A DNA stretch of 55,158 bases from Kangiellaceae bacterium (GTDB taxonomy: Bacteria; Pseudomonadota; Gammaproteobacteria; Enterobacterales; Kangiellaceae), in NCBI GenBank assembly GCA_019090895.1, contig JAHRVB010000197.1, positions 1-55,158 of the forward strand. The letters are read 5' to 3'. The notes beneath the pieces were generated by a model that saw nothing but the letters and a program-made list of their open reading frames with translations, searched no databases and was not told the DNA's origin. Every line of letters starts with the position of its first letter. Within the stretch, counting starts at the first letter, position 1. Positions 9,690 through 18,693 of this stretch are shown in pieces. A program made the position numbers and the translations under genes.

Positions 9690-9752
9690 TCAAATTTTTG
9701 TCTCGAATGATGAGGCGAAATTGTTAAATATTGAATTATAAGAGAGATAAAT

Positions 9753-10454
9753 ATGCGATTTTCTATCTATCGGTACGACCCAGATAAAGATAAAAAACCG
9801 AGCATGAAAGATTACGAACTGGAAATTGAGCCCGGTTCAGACATGATGTTGCTGGATGCATTACAGCTCCTAAAAGAACAAGACCCAACAATCGGCTTTA
9901 GACGTTCATGTCGAGAAGGGGTATGTGGTTCTGATGGCGTTAATGTTAATGGTAAAAATGCATTAGCTTGCATAACCCCTTTATCGTCTTTGAAAGGAAA
10001 GAAAATAACCGTCCGACCACTTCCTGGATTACCAGTGATTAGAGATTTAGTCGTCGACATGGCTCAATTTTATCGACAGTATGAAAAAATACGGCCGTAT
10101 TTAATTAATAACGACGAGCAACCCGTTAGAGAGCATTTACAATCGCCTGAAGATCGCGAAAAACTGGATGGTTTGTACGAATGTATTTTATGCGCTTGCT
10201 GTAGCACTGCATGCCCTTCATTTTGGTGGAACCCAGACAAATTTGTCGGGCCATCTGGTTTATTGCAAGCGTACCGGTTCATTATTGATAGCCGTGATAC
10301 GGAGACAGAGTCTAGGTTAGAAGATTTGGATGATGCCTACAGCCTTTTCCGCTGTCGTGGAATAATGAATTGTGTCAGTGTTTGTCCGAAGGGACTTAAT
10401 CCAACAAAGGCAATTGGGCATATACGTAATATGATGCTTAATCGAGGCGTTTAA
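9753..10454 (+). CDS. sdhB: Succinate dehydrogenase iron-sulfur subunit
   Basis: This subunit carries electrons from FAD to quinone through three Fe-S clusters. The cluster ligands are visible: CREGVCGSDG...ALAC for [2Fe-2S], CILCACCSTACPS for [4Fe-4S], and CRGIMNCVSVCPKGLNP completing [3Fe-4S] and [4Fe-4S]. The protein is 233 residues, the normal family length. GAGAG lies upstream of the ATG. It is separated from sdhA by 63 bases and from sucC by 173 bases, where many relatives encode sucA and sucB. Confidence 0.98.
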   Translation: MRFSIYRYDPDKDKKPSMKDYELEIEPGSDMMLLDALQLLKEQDPTIGFRRSCREGVCGSDGVNVNGKNALACITPLSSLKGKKITVRPLPGLPVIRDLVVDMAQFYRQYEKIRPYLINNDEQPVREHLQSPEDREKLDGLYECILCACCSTACPSFWWNPDKFVGPSGLLQAYRFIIDSRDTETESRLEDLDDAYSLFRCRGIMNCVSVCPKGLNPTKAIGHIRNMMLNRGV

Positions 10455-10587
10455 CGCTTTACCATCAAATTAAGTTATTTGTCGCTTGCCAAGTAACGCG
10501 CTAAATTGCATTCAAAATGAGTAGAATCAGCACAAAAGGGTAGTTTATGCATATATAGACTATCCTTAAACTCAGAATAGTATTTAC

Positions 10588-10603
10588 AAATTATCATTCT
10601 CAC
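10588..10603 (-). promoter_or_regulatory. Weak Fur-box-like sequence upstream of sucC
   Basis: On the minus strand this reads GTGAGAATGATAATTT. It contains GAGAAT-GATAAT, two tandem hexamers close to the GATAAT repeats of Fur boxes; a third unit is poor. A rightward TTTACA at 10583 with TAATAT 19 bases further could be a weak sucC promoter overlapping it. This is only a pattern resemblance. Confidence 0.2.
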
Positions 10604-10627
10604 TAACTAATATTTTGGAAAATCATC

Positions 10628-11794
10628 ATGAACTTACATGAATATCAGGGCAAACAACTCTTTAAAGAGTATGGATTGCCAGTATCAAGCGGCATTGCGG
10701 TAGATTCGCCCAAAGCGGCCTTTGAAGCTGCTGGACAAATTGGCGGTGACAAATGGGTTGTCAAAACCCAAGTCCACGCTGGCGGCCGGGGCAAAGCTGG
10801 CGGAGTAAAACTAATTACTTCAAAAGAAGAAGCGAAAGATTTCGCCGCACAATGGTTAGGCAAGAATCTTGTTACTTACCAAACGGATGCTAACGGGCAA
10901 CCGGTATCTAAGATTTTAGTAGAAGATTGCACTGATATTGCGGATGAACTCTATTTAGGCGCAGTTGTTGATCGTTCGACTCGCCGAGTCGTATTCATGG
11001 CCTCTACTGAAGGTGGCGTCGAGATAGAAAAAGTTGCTGAAGAAACGCCGGAAAAAATTCACAAGGCAGCGATTGACCCATTAGTTGGTGCTCAACCATA
11101 TCAAGGTCGAGAACTAGCTTTTAAATTAGGTTTAGAAGGTAAGTTAGTGAAGCAATTCACCCATATATTCCTGCAACTGTCTAAATTATTCCATGATATG
11201 GATTTAGCTCTTTTAGAAATTAACCCATTGGTAATTACAGAAGCGGGTGACTTACATTGCTTGGATTCAAAGATAGGAATCGATGGTAATGCGGTTTATC
11301 GACACCAAAAACTAAAAGACATGCATGATCCGTCTCAAGAAGACGAAAGAGAGGCTCATGCTGCGTCTTTTGAGCTTAACTATGTTGCTCTCGATGGAAA
11401 CATTGGCTGTATGGTTAACGGCGCTGGACTTGCAATGGGAACGATGGATATCGTCAATCTGCATGGTGGTTCGCCTGCAAACTTCCTTGATGTTGGGGGT
11501 GGTGCTACTAAAGAACGAGTTGTCGAAGCATTTAAAATAATTTTAACTGACGATAATGTTAAGGCTGTTTTAGTTAATATCTTTGGCGGTATTGTACGCT
11601 GTGATTTGATTGCCGAAGGTATCATAGGCGCAGTCGAAGAAGTCGGTGTTGAAGTGCCTGTTGTCGTTCGTTTAGAAGGCAATAATGCAGAAAAAGGTCG
11701 GAAAGTATTGGCAGATAGCGGACTAAACATAATTGCAGCATCAGGGTTAGCAGATGCTGCTCAAAAAGTTGTTGCAGCAGCGGAGGGCAAATAA
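10628..11794 (+). CDS. sucC: Succinate-CoA ligase (ADP-forming), beta subunit
   Basis: This ATP-grasp subunit converts succinyl-CoA to succinate with nucleotide triphosphate formation, together with SucD. The N-terminal [22 protein letters not shown], the nucleotide-binding [18 protein letters not shown] loop and the C-terminal [16 protein letters not shown] segment are diagnostic. It has 388 residues, as in E. coli. The stop is immediately followed by the sucD ATG. Confidence 0.98.
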   Translation: MNLHEYQGKQLFKEYGLPVSSGIAVDSPKAAFEAAGQIGGDKWVVKTQVHAGGRGKAGGVKLITSKEEAKDFAAQWLGKNLVTYQTDANGQPVSKILVEDCTDIADELYLGAVVDRSTRRVVFMASTEGGVEIEKVAEETPEKIHKAAIDPLVGAQPYQGRELAFKLGLEGKLVKQFTHIFLQLSKLFHDMDLALLEINPLVITEAGDLHCLDSKIGIDGNAVYRHQKLKDMHDPSQEDEREAHAASFELNYVALDGNIGCMVNGAGLAMGTMDIVNLHGGSPANFLDVGGGATKERVVEAFKIILTDDNVKAVLVNIFGGIVRCDLIAEGIIGAVEEVGVEVPVVVRLEGNNAEKGRKVLADSGLNIIAASGLADAAQKVVAAAEGK

Positions 11795-12667
11795 ATGAGC
11801 ATCTTAATCGATAAGAATACGAAAGTAATTTGCCAAGGTTTTACCGGTTCGCAAGGAACATTTCATTCAGAACAAGCAATAGAATACGGCACAAAAATGG
11901 TGGGTGGTGTAACACCAGGTAAAGGCGGTCAAGTTCACCTAGGACTTCCCGTTTTTAATACCGTAAAAGATGCCGTTGAAGCCACTGGTGCCGAAGCAAG
12001 TGTTATTTATGTTCCTGCTCCATTTTGTAAAGATTCTATTTTAGAAGCTGCAAATGGTGGAATCAAATTGATTGTATGTATTACTGAAGGCATCCCAACA
12101 CTTGATATGCTTGATGCAAAAGTGAGGTGTGACGCACTTGGTGTTCGTTTAATCGGACCAAATTGTCCAGGTGTGATCACACCAGGAGAATGCAAAATTG
12201 GGATTATGCCTGGCCATATCCATAAACCTGGCCGAGTTGGAATCGTATCTCGTTCAGGTACATTAACTTACGAAGCAGTGAAGCAAACAACAGATACAGG
12301 ATTCGGGCAATCAACTTGCGTTGGTATTGGTGGAGACCCAATTCCAGGTTCAAACTTCATTGATATATTAGAAATGTTTCAAAATGACCCAAAAACCGAA
12401 GCTATTGTTATGATTGGTGAAATTGGTGGAACCGCAGAAGAAGAAGCGGCAGCTTATATTAAAGCGAATGTTACTAAACCGGTTGTATCTTATATTGCGG
12501 GTGTTACGGCTCCTCCTGGTAAACGAATGGGACATGCCGGTGCTATCATTTCCGGTGGAAAAGGTACTGCGGATGAGAAATTCGCTGCATTGGAAGATGC
12601 TGGTGTTAAGACCGTTAGAAGTTTAGCAGACATCGGTTCTGCTCTAAAAGAAGTAACTGGTTGGTAA
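11795..12667 (+). CDS. sucD: Succinate-CoA ligase, alpha subunit
   Basis: This is the CoA-binding and catalytic His subunit of succinyl-CoA synthetase. [15 protein letters not shown] is the CoA-binding start, and [20 protein letters not shown] is the family signature. The phosphorylated His lies in [18 protein letters not shown]. At 290 residues it is full length. It is adjacent to sucC with no gap and is the last gene of the sdh-suc unit before an intrinsic terminator. Confidence 0.98.
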   Translation: MSILIDKNTKVICQGFTGSQGTFHSEQAIEYGTKMVGGVTPGKGGQVHLGLPVFNTVKDAVEATGAEASVIYVPAPFCKDSILEAANGGIKLIVCITEGIPTLDMLDAKVRCDALGVRLIGPNCPGVITPGECKIGIMPGHIHKPGRVGIVSRSGTLTYEAVKQTTDTGFGQSTCVGIGGDPIPGSNFIDILEMFQNDPKTEAIVMIGEIGGTAEEEAAAYIKANVTKPVVSYIAGVTAPPGKRMGHAGAIISGGKGTADEKFAALEDAGVKTVRSLADIGSALKEVTGW

Positions 12668-12684
12668 GTATTCAATTGAATACT
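12665..12684. repeat. Perfect 20-bp palindrome after sucD
   Basis: AAGTATTCAATTGAATACTT directly follows the sucD stop codon and precedes the terminator hairpin. As a palindrome with no loop it may stabilise the 3' end of the transcript, serve as a protein site, or be incidental. Confidence 0.4.
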
Positions 12685-12692
12685 TATTGTTG

Positions 12693-12715
12693 AAGGCGCC
12701 AATAGGCGCCTTTTT
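12693..12715 (+). terminator. Rho-independent terminator of sdhCDAB-sucCD
   Basis: AAGGCGCC at 12693-12700 pairs with GGCGCCTT at 12705-12712 around an AATA loop, followed by a T tract. It lies 25 bases after the sucD stop. Confidence 0.9.
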
Positions 12716-12755
12716 GTTGCCGTATTGAAAAGCGGCTCCAATTTTACTGTAATTT

Positions 12756-12764
12756 TGTTACAAT
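12756..12764 (+). promoter_or_regulatory. Extended -10 promoter of the DUF4399 gene
   Basis: TGTTACAAT is an extended -10 element (TGn plus TACAAT) about 70 bases before the ATG at 12833. No good -35 is spaced correctly, which is normal for extended -10 promoters. Confidence 0.45.
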
Positions 12765-12832
12765 ATACCTCAAATTATAGTTTTTTGTACTCTTGACCAT
12801 TCCAAGATTATTCACGATGAAGGATTCATAGT

Positions 12833-13261
12833 ATGCTTAAATATTTCGCTTTTTTATGTTTATTAACATTTTCGTTAAACCTACTCGCTCACAGTGAGTC
12901 TGAAGAGAGTCATTCGGTACAATTCAAGAAACCTAGTGTCTATATAGTTTCACCTAAAAACGGAGATAAAGTCACATCGACTTTCATAATCAAATTTGGG
13001 TTAAAGGGGATGTCAGTATCGCCTGCTGGAACTAAGAAAACGAATTCAGGTCATCATCATCTATTGATTGACGGAAATGAGCTTCCTGATCTTACCAAGC
13101 CTCTTGGAAGTCAGGTAACTCACTTTGGCGGGGGGCAAACAGAGACCACTGTCACTTTGCAGCCGGGCATACACACCTTACAACTTATATTGGGAGATTA
13201 CCTGCATCGCCCTCATAATCCACCAGTGGTATCAACATTAATTACGGTTACAGTGGAGTAA
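12833..13261 (+). CDS. Secreted DUF4399-type protein
   Basis: This is a predicted exported protein of 142 residues. A signal peptide (MLKYFAFLCLLTFSLNLLAHS) is followed by a single beta-rich domain with SVYIVSPKNGDKVTSTF, FGLKGMSVSPAGT, SGHHHLLID and GQTETTVTLQPGIHTLQLILGD. This pattern matches the DUF4399 family, whose function is not known. The HHH motif might bind metal, but that is a guess. GAAGGA lies 8 bases before the ATG. It is monocistronic, flanked by the suc terminator and by a gene-free stretch. Confidence 0.85.
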   Translation: MLKYFAFLCLLTFSLNLLAHSESEESHSVQFKKPSVYIVSPKNGDKVTSTFIIKFGLKGMSVSPAGTKKTNSGHHHLLIDGNELPDLTKPLGSQVTHFGGGQTETTVTLQPGIHTLQLILGDYLHRPHNPPVVSTLITVTVE

Positions 13262-13774
13262 GCTGAGTGCTAGCGAATTTTTGAACAAGGAATTATTAAG
13301 TAAAATGGTTGTATCGTTATCGAAGGAGAAGTTTTACCGTTTGGCATATGACATTTAAGAAAGTTTTGAATAAGCGATAAAATCTACGAATTGTAACGCT
13401 TGCACACGAAGCAGTCTCCTTATCAGTCAGTTCATTTTAGGATGTATGACTTGAATATGTATTTGATTAATGATGAAATTAACATAGTATTTTGGATAGT
13501 AAGGAAGGGACACAAGAATTTTAGTTTAGGGATTTTTTTCTATATAGAAATCGATAAGAAGCTAAAAACTTAACTACAATTCTACGGTTATTAGCTTCGA
13601 TTTTCATAAATCAGCCTTGTACTTCCTTGTAAATCCCAATTGTTTTGCGATAAATAAGGTTAATAATCTTATGTTATTTTCATAAGTTTAAACTACAATT
13701 ATTTAACGCTATTCCATCAAAATTTGAATACGCACAAAAATAAAATAAAATTAGAACTGAGGACTAACACCAAA
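13262..13774. other. Gene-free leader region upstream of the NRPS gene
   Basis: This is AT-rich DNA without a recognisable gene. It holds an imperfect inverted repeat (GAAGCTAA at 13558-13565 with TTAGCTTC at 13591-13598) and a short hairpin (CTTATG at 13668-13673 with CATAAG at 13681-13686) close to the NRPS start. The NRPS frame is open to a TTG at 13724. No convincing promoter was identified. Confidence 0.5.
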
Positions 13775-16700
13775 ATGGATAAAATTTGCGAGTCTAGTGA
13801 ATCTGTTGCAGCAAACTCCGTACAAAAAAAGGAAGACACCATCCAAATATTTCCGGCTGCTGATGCACAACAAAGACTCTGGTTTATAGACCAGCTTCTG
13901 CCTTCAAGTCCTGTTTACAATATATACCGGGCTATAAGAATAGAAGGTGAATTGAATAGTCAGGCGCTTCATTCTGCCATCAATGGGATGATAGAAAGGC
14001 ATGAATCTTTAAGAACTACATTTGATGTTGTTAAAGGAAAGGTTGTTCAAAAAATACACCCTTTATTGAAAATAGACATGCCTTTCAGCGATTTATCTGA
14101 AACACCTGAAAAGTTACAACCCTTGTTAGATAGTAATATTCAAATGCCATTCGATTTGGTCAATGGACCAGTTGTCAGAATACATCTAATCAAATGTGAA
14201 GAGAATAATCACATATTTCATTTTATGGTTCACCACAACGCTTTTGATAGACGCTCTTTAGGTCTGTTAAATCTAGAAATCACAGAATTGTATAAGTACT
14301 ATAATACTGGTGAAAAACCAGAACTTCCTGCGTTAAGCATTCAGTTTTCCGACTATTCTCTTTGGCGGTTAGATAAGCATAAGACAGAGGATTTGAGTCA
14401 AAGCTGGAAGTATTGGCAAAAACAACTTGCGAATGTGGTTCCGATGAGTTTGCCATACGATAAACAACGAAGTATTGAACTCAATTCTGATGGCGATCGA
14501 ATATATCTAGAATTAGATAAGGAGTTGATTCAAAAGTTTGAGACTATGGCTAAAAAACAAGGGATGACAATGTTCATTGCATTGCTCTCTGTTTTTAAAA
14601 CACTAATACACCGGTGGTCTGGGGAAACTGATATTCTAGCTGGGACTCCATTTGCAGATCGCAGATTGAAAGAGACTGATGACCTATTTGGATTTTTTGT
14701 TAGTACGCTTGTTTTAAGAAGTGATTTATCAGGAGACCCTACTTTTCGAGAATTACTATCTAGAGTTCGAAAGAGTTGTTTTAATTCTTATCGTTATAAT
14801 TCAATGCCGCTCGATACGATAATTGAGAAATTAAACCCGGCTAGGGAGACTAATAGAAATCCACTCTTTGATATGGAGTTTCAAGTGCAAATGCTGCAAC
14901 CTGAAAGTCTCCAAATTGGAGACACGAAACTCTCAGAAGTTCGAGCACAGCGTAGGAGTTCACAATATGATCTATCCATGACAATCCGTGAAAAAACAGA
15001 TGGGTACGATATGCGCTTTGAATATCGTTCGGATCTATTTGAAGCTGAAACTATCCATTTATTATTGAAAAGATTTCATCTTTTATTAGAAGCAATAGTA
15101 GAAAATCCAGATCAACCTCTATCAAGTTATTCAATCGTATTGCCAGAAGAGCGCGAAAAAATTCTTGTAGAATGGAACAAAACAGCAAAAAACTACGCAA
15201 CCGATCAATGTCTACATCAAATATTTGAGCGGCAAGTTGTGGTTCACCCAGATAAAATAGCATTGGATTTCGAGGGGAATGAATTATCTTATGGTGAGTT
15301 GAATGAAAAAGCTAACCAATTAGCTGGATACTTGAGAAAGAATGGAGTGACCGCAGAAACGAAAGTCGGTGTATGCATGGAACGGTCGTTAGAAATGGTC
15401 ATTTCACTTTATGGTATTTTAAAAGCCGGCGGTGGCTATGTTCCTCTTGATCCCGATTATCCAGAAGCTCGGCTTGCTTTTATGTTGGAAGATATTGCAG
15501 CTCCAATAATACTCACTCAAAAGCATCTAACTACTGTGATTCCTGATACTGACGCAAAGATTATCGCGTTAGACGAGTGTTGGGACGATATACAAGAGTT
15601 TAGTGTAGAGAATCCAGAGTTAGTGAATACTCCAAATAGCCTCGCGTATATTATATATACGTCCGGCTCTACAGGAAATCCGAAAGGGGTTATGAATCAA
15701 CACAGTGGAATCATAAACCGTTTAATTTGGATGCAAGAAGAGTATCAATTAACAGCTCAGGATGTTGTTCTACAAAAAACTCCCTATAGCTTCGACGTAT
15801 CTGTTTGGGAATTCTTTTGGCCACTAATTTTCGGAGCCAAACTTGTGGTGGCGAAACCAGGTGGACATCAGGATGTCAGATATATGGCTGATTTGATCGA
15901 AACTAAGTCGATTACTACTATGCATTTTGTACCTTCGATGTTACAGATTTTTGTCGACCATGCCGACTCAAAGAGCTGTGAAACGATAAGACAAATCTTT
16001 TGCAGTGGAGAGGCTTTACCGTATGAATTACAAAAACAGTTCTTTTCGTTTAGCAATTCAAAACTTCATAATTTATACGGTCCAACCGAAGCGGCAGTAG
16101 ACGTAACTTATTGGGAATGTGACCCAAACTATGGAAAGAAAATAGTACCTATAGGCCGACCTGTTGCAAACACTAAAATTTTAATTTTAGATAAAAACCT
16201 AAATCCCATCCCAGTAGGTTCTGCTGGCGAACTCCATATAGGCGGAATACAGGTTGCAAGAGGTTACTTAAATAGAGACGAATTAACAGCAGAAAAATTT
16301 ATCGACGACCCTTATTCAAACGATCCCAAGGCAAAGCTCTACAAAACTGGCGATTTGGTTAGGCATCTAAGTGATGGACAGATTGAATACCTCGGAAGAA
16401 TTGATTTCCAGGTCAAAATTCGTGGATTGAGAATCGAATTAGGAGAGATAGAATCAAGGCTTGCTGAAATAGAAGGTATCAAGCAGTGTGTTGTTATAGT
16501 CAGGGAAGATAAACCAGGCGATAAAAAGATTGTCGCTTATATCGAAACAAAAGACGACGCTCTAGTAACTTCAGATGATATGAGACAGGTACTTGGGCTC
16601 GGCCTACCAAACTACATGGTCCCACAAGTTTTTGTAGAAATGGAAAGTTTACCACTATCTCCAAATGGAAAAATTGAAAGGAAAGCACTCCCAGAGCCTT

Positions 16701-17779
16701 CTACAGATGATCTAGATACTGCTGCCGATTATGTCGAACCTATTTCAAAGGTTGAAAAACAGATTGCTGAAATGTGGACTAGTTTATTAGGTGTCGAGAA
16801 TATAGGTGTCTATGATAAATTTATTGAGTTAGGTGGTCATTCTATGCTGGTATTAGAGGCAGTATGGAAAGCGAAAGAAGATTACGGTTTAGAGTTGGAC
16901 CCTGCATCACTTATTCGAGATACATTGGAACAAATAGCTGCGAGTGTCGAAGGCGAGAACGCTGTAAGAAGAGAAGTAGATGAGTCTCAAAAAGCGATCA
17001 CTTATGAGCCCTACTATTTTGGTCCAGACGATTCTTTGTTTGGGATGTATCAATGGCCTACAAGAGAGAATAGAGGAGCGGTATTGCTATGTAGTCCGAT
17101 CTATTTAGAAAGCCTAAATACTCATCTTACCTATAGGTATTTATCTGCAAAATTATCGCAAGCTGGCTTTCATGTTCTAAGATTTGACTATTATGCCGCG
17201 GGGGACTCTCTTGGAGATGACGAGGAAGCACATGTCAATAGATGGAAACAGGATATTAAATCAGCAGTTGATGAGCTTCAAATACGTAGTGGGTTTGATG
17301 AAATTTCGATGATTGGTTTTAGATTTGGTGCAACTCTAGCATCACTTGCTTTACCAGATAATGTGGATAAGTTAATCCTTTGGGAACCGGTTATAAGTGG
17401 CCAAGCGTATGTTGAGCAATTGATCAGTAAATATATTTCAACATTGGGACACTTGAACTATATTCGAAAGAATGAAGCAAAAGCCGGCAAGAATGAAATC
17501 ATCGGGTTTAATTTTCCAGATGATTCTCGAAAATCAATTGAATCTGCAAATCTATTTGATAGTGAGAAACTAAAAGACTGTAGAAAAATTATCACGATCA
17601 CTTCTAATTCAGGTGCTGAAGTGAATTCTTTTGCAAAACAACTAGATGATATTCCCACGAATACCGAATTTCATTTTGTTGAAGATTCCATCGAACCTAT
17701 TGAAACCTACACAGATATGATGGTTTATTTACCAGGTAAGAGCCTAAATGTTTTAGTTGCTAAGATGAAAGGAGAGTAA
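13775..17779 (+). CDS. Single-module NRPS (C-A-T, serine-type) fused to an exosortase-type alpha/beta-hydrolase domain
   Basis: This is a 1334-residue cytoplasmic megaenzyme. The condensation domain spans about residues 25-450 (QQRLWFIDQL; HHNAFDR at 153-159, where the usual HHxxxDG ends in Arg). The adenylation domain spans about 475-975 (YTSGSTGNPKG, YGPTEAAVD, GKIERK). The selectivity residues read D674 V675 W678 H717 F742 S744 L767 V775 D776 K966, the same code as serine-activating EntF. The carrier domain has LGGHS with the phosphopantetheine Ser1023. The last 270 residues are an alpha/beta-hydrolase like the hydrolase-2 protein of exosortase-A loci. Its nucleophile elbow reads GFRFG with Arg1183 in place of Ser, so it is not an ordinary thioesterase. 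The ATG at 13775 has GAGGA upstream. Serine loading is a strong prediction; the product is unknown. Confidence 0.9.
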   Translation: MDKICESSESVAANSVQKKEDTIQIFPAADAQQRLWFIDQLLPSSPVYNIYRAIRIEGELNSQALHSAINGMIERHESLRTTFDVVKGKVVQKIHPLLKIDMPFSDLSETPEKLQPLLDSNIQMPFDLVNGPVVRIHLIKCEENNHIFHFMVHHNAFDRRSLGLLNLEITELYKYYNTGEKPELPALSIQFSDYSLWRLDKHKTEDLSQSWKYWQKQLANVVPMSLPYDKQRSIELNSDGDRIYLELDKELIQKFETMAKKQGMTMFIALLSVFKTLIHRWSGETDILAGTPFADRRLKETDDLFGFFVSTLVLRSDLSGDPTFRELLSRVRKSCFNSYRYNSMPLDTIIEKLNPARETNRNPLFDMEFQVQMLQPESLQIGDTKLSEVRAQRRSSQYDLSMTIREKTDGYDMRFEYRSDLFEAETIHLLLKRFHLLLEAIVENPDQPLSSYSIVLPEEREKILVEWNKTAKNYATDQCLHQIFERQVVVHPDKIALDFEGNELSYGELNEKANQLAGYLRKNGVTAETKVGVCMERSLEMVISLYGILKAGGGYVPLDPDYPEARLAFMLEDIAAPIILTQKHLTTVIPDTDAKIIALDECWDDIQEFSVENPELVNTPNSLAYIIYTSGSTGNPKGVMNQHSGIINRLIWMQEEYQLTAQDVVLQKTPYSFDVSVWEFFWPLIFGAKLVVAKPGGHQDVRYMADLIETKSITTMHFVPSMLQIFVDHADSKSCETIRQIFCSGEALPYELQKQFFSFSNSKLHNLYGPTEAAVDVTYWECDPNYGKKIVPIGRPVANTKILILDKNLNPIPVGSAGELHIGGIQVARGYLNRDELTAEKFIDDPYSNDPKAKLYKTGDLVRHLSDGQIEYLGRIDFQVKIRGLRIELGEIESRLAEIEGIKQCVVIVREDKPGDKKIVAYIETKDDALVTSDDMRQVLGLGLPNYMVPQVFVEMESLPLSPNGKIERKALPEPSTDDLDTAADYVEPISKVEKQIAEMWTSLLGVENIGVYDKFIELGGHSMLVLEAVWKAKEDYGLELDPASLIRDTLEQIAASVEGENAVRREVDESQKAITYEPYYFGPDDSLFGMYQWPTRENRGAVLLCSPIYLESLNTHLTYRYLSAKLSQAGFHVLRFDYYAAGDSLGDDEEAHVNRWKQDIKSAVDELQIRSGFDEISMIGFRFGATLASLALPDNVDKLILWEPVISGQAYVEQLISKYISTLGHLNYIRKNEAKAGKNEIIGFNFPDDSRKSIESANLFDSEKLKDCRKIITITSNSGAEVNSFAKQLDDIPTNTEFHFVEDSIEPIETYTDMMVYLPGKSLNVLVAKMKGE

Positions 17780-17781
17780 CA

Positions 17782-18612
17782 GTGAAGGAAATTGCATATA
17801 CAATTAACAAGCAACTTGTTGGTGTTTATACTCAAAGCGAGGTAAACAAAGAGTCGAATAAATTACCAACGATCCTCTTTATGAATTCAGGACTACTACC
17901 CCATATTGGCCCTTATAGGCTGTACGTTAAGTTAGCCAGGAAATTTGCGAAACTTGGGTTTAGAAGTTTTAGATTTGATTTATCTGGAATAGGAGACAGC
18001 GAAAAGCACAAAGATAGCCGGCTTCATAAGTTGCAGCACAAGGAGGATATCAAGGATGTTATCGACTTTCTTGGAAAAGAGCAGGGCGATATTAATTTCG
18101 TCACACTTGGTATTTGTACTGGTGCAGATAATGCACATCAGACAATGGCTCGTGACGAACGAGTTGTAGGGGCTATATGTGTAGATGGTTATACTTACCC
18201 CACGAAAAAATACTATTTTAACTTATATGCTCCAAAGCTTCTAAGTATTGGATCTTGGTTTACTATGGCAAAAATGATAATTTTTAAATTATTCCCATTT
18301 TTAAAACCCAAAGCGACGACTACTCTAGATACAATTGATATGACTTGGCATAAGCCACCTAAAGAAAAAGTAGCAAAAGACTATCGAGATTTCATCCGGA
18401 GGAAAAGCAGTTTACTTTGCATCTTTACTGCGAGTTGGCCTTGTAACTACAAAGAGCAACTGTCTGATGTTTTTGAGGATATTCAATTTGGAGATCATCT
18501 TCAAACGGCATATTTAGAAGACGCTGAGCATATTTTCCCACTGGAAGAAGATCGGGAGAATCTAACTAAATTGGTAACAAGTTGGTTGACTGAGCGGTTT
18601 TCTACCGTTTAG
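17782..18612 (+). CDS. Alpha/beta-hydrolase, exosortase-A-associated hydrolase-1 type
   Basis: This 276-residue alpha/beta-hydrolase has the hallmarks of the hydrolase-1 protein of exosortase-A loci (TIGR03100 type, from memory): MNSGLLPHIGPYRLYVKLARKFAKLGF, RFDLSGIGDSE, and a nucleophile elbow LGICTGADN with Cys112 in place of Ser. A possible catalytic His lies in EDAEHIFPLEED. The GTG start is 3 bases after the NRPS stop and has AAAGGAGAG just upstream, so the two genes are translationally linked. It may act on the acyl or aminoacyl chain carried by the NRPS. Substrate and reaction are unknown. Confidence 0.8.
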   Translation: MKEIAYTINKQLVGVYTQSEVNKESNKLPTILFMNSGLLPHIGPYRLYVKLARKFAKLGFRSFRFDLSGIGDSEKHKDSRLHKLQHKEDIKDVIDFLGKEQGDINFVTLGICTGADNAHQTMARDERVVGAICVDGYTYPTKKYYFNLYAPKLLSIGSWFTMAKMIIFKLFPFLKPKATTTLDTIDMTWHKPPKEKVAKDYRDFIRRKSSLLCIFTASWPCNYKEQLSDVFEDIQFGDHLQTAYLEDAEHIFPLEEDRENLTKLVTSWLTERFSTV

Positions 18613-18653
18613 GTAAATTATTACGGATACTATTCCTCTAAAAAGGCATTAGC

Positions 18654-18693
18654 CAAGCATTCAAATGAGAACTCTTTCTCATTTGAATGCTTG
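18654..18693. terminator. Perfect 17-bp stem hairpin after the NRPS-hydrolase unit
   Basis: CAAGCATTCAAATGAGA at 18654-18670 is perfectly complementary to TCTCATTTGAATGCTTG at 18677-18693 around the loop ACTCTT. There is no T tract, so it is not a classical intrinsic terminator. It may protect the 3' end, act in factor-dependent termination, or be another structured element. Confidence 0.6.

Noticed and set aside
17049..17779. Standard NRPS thioesterase domain
   Set aside because: The elbow reads GFRFG with no Ser or Cys nucleophile, and the sequence resembles exosortase-locus hydrolases rather than type I thioesterases.
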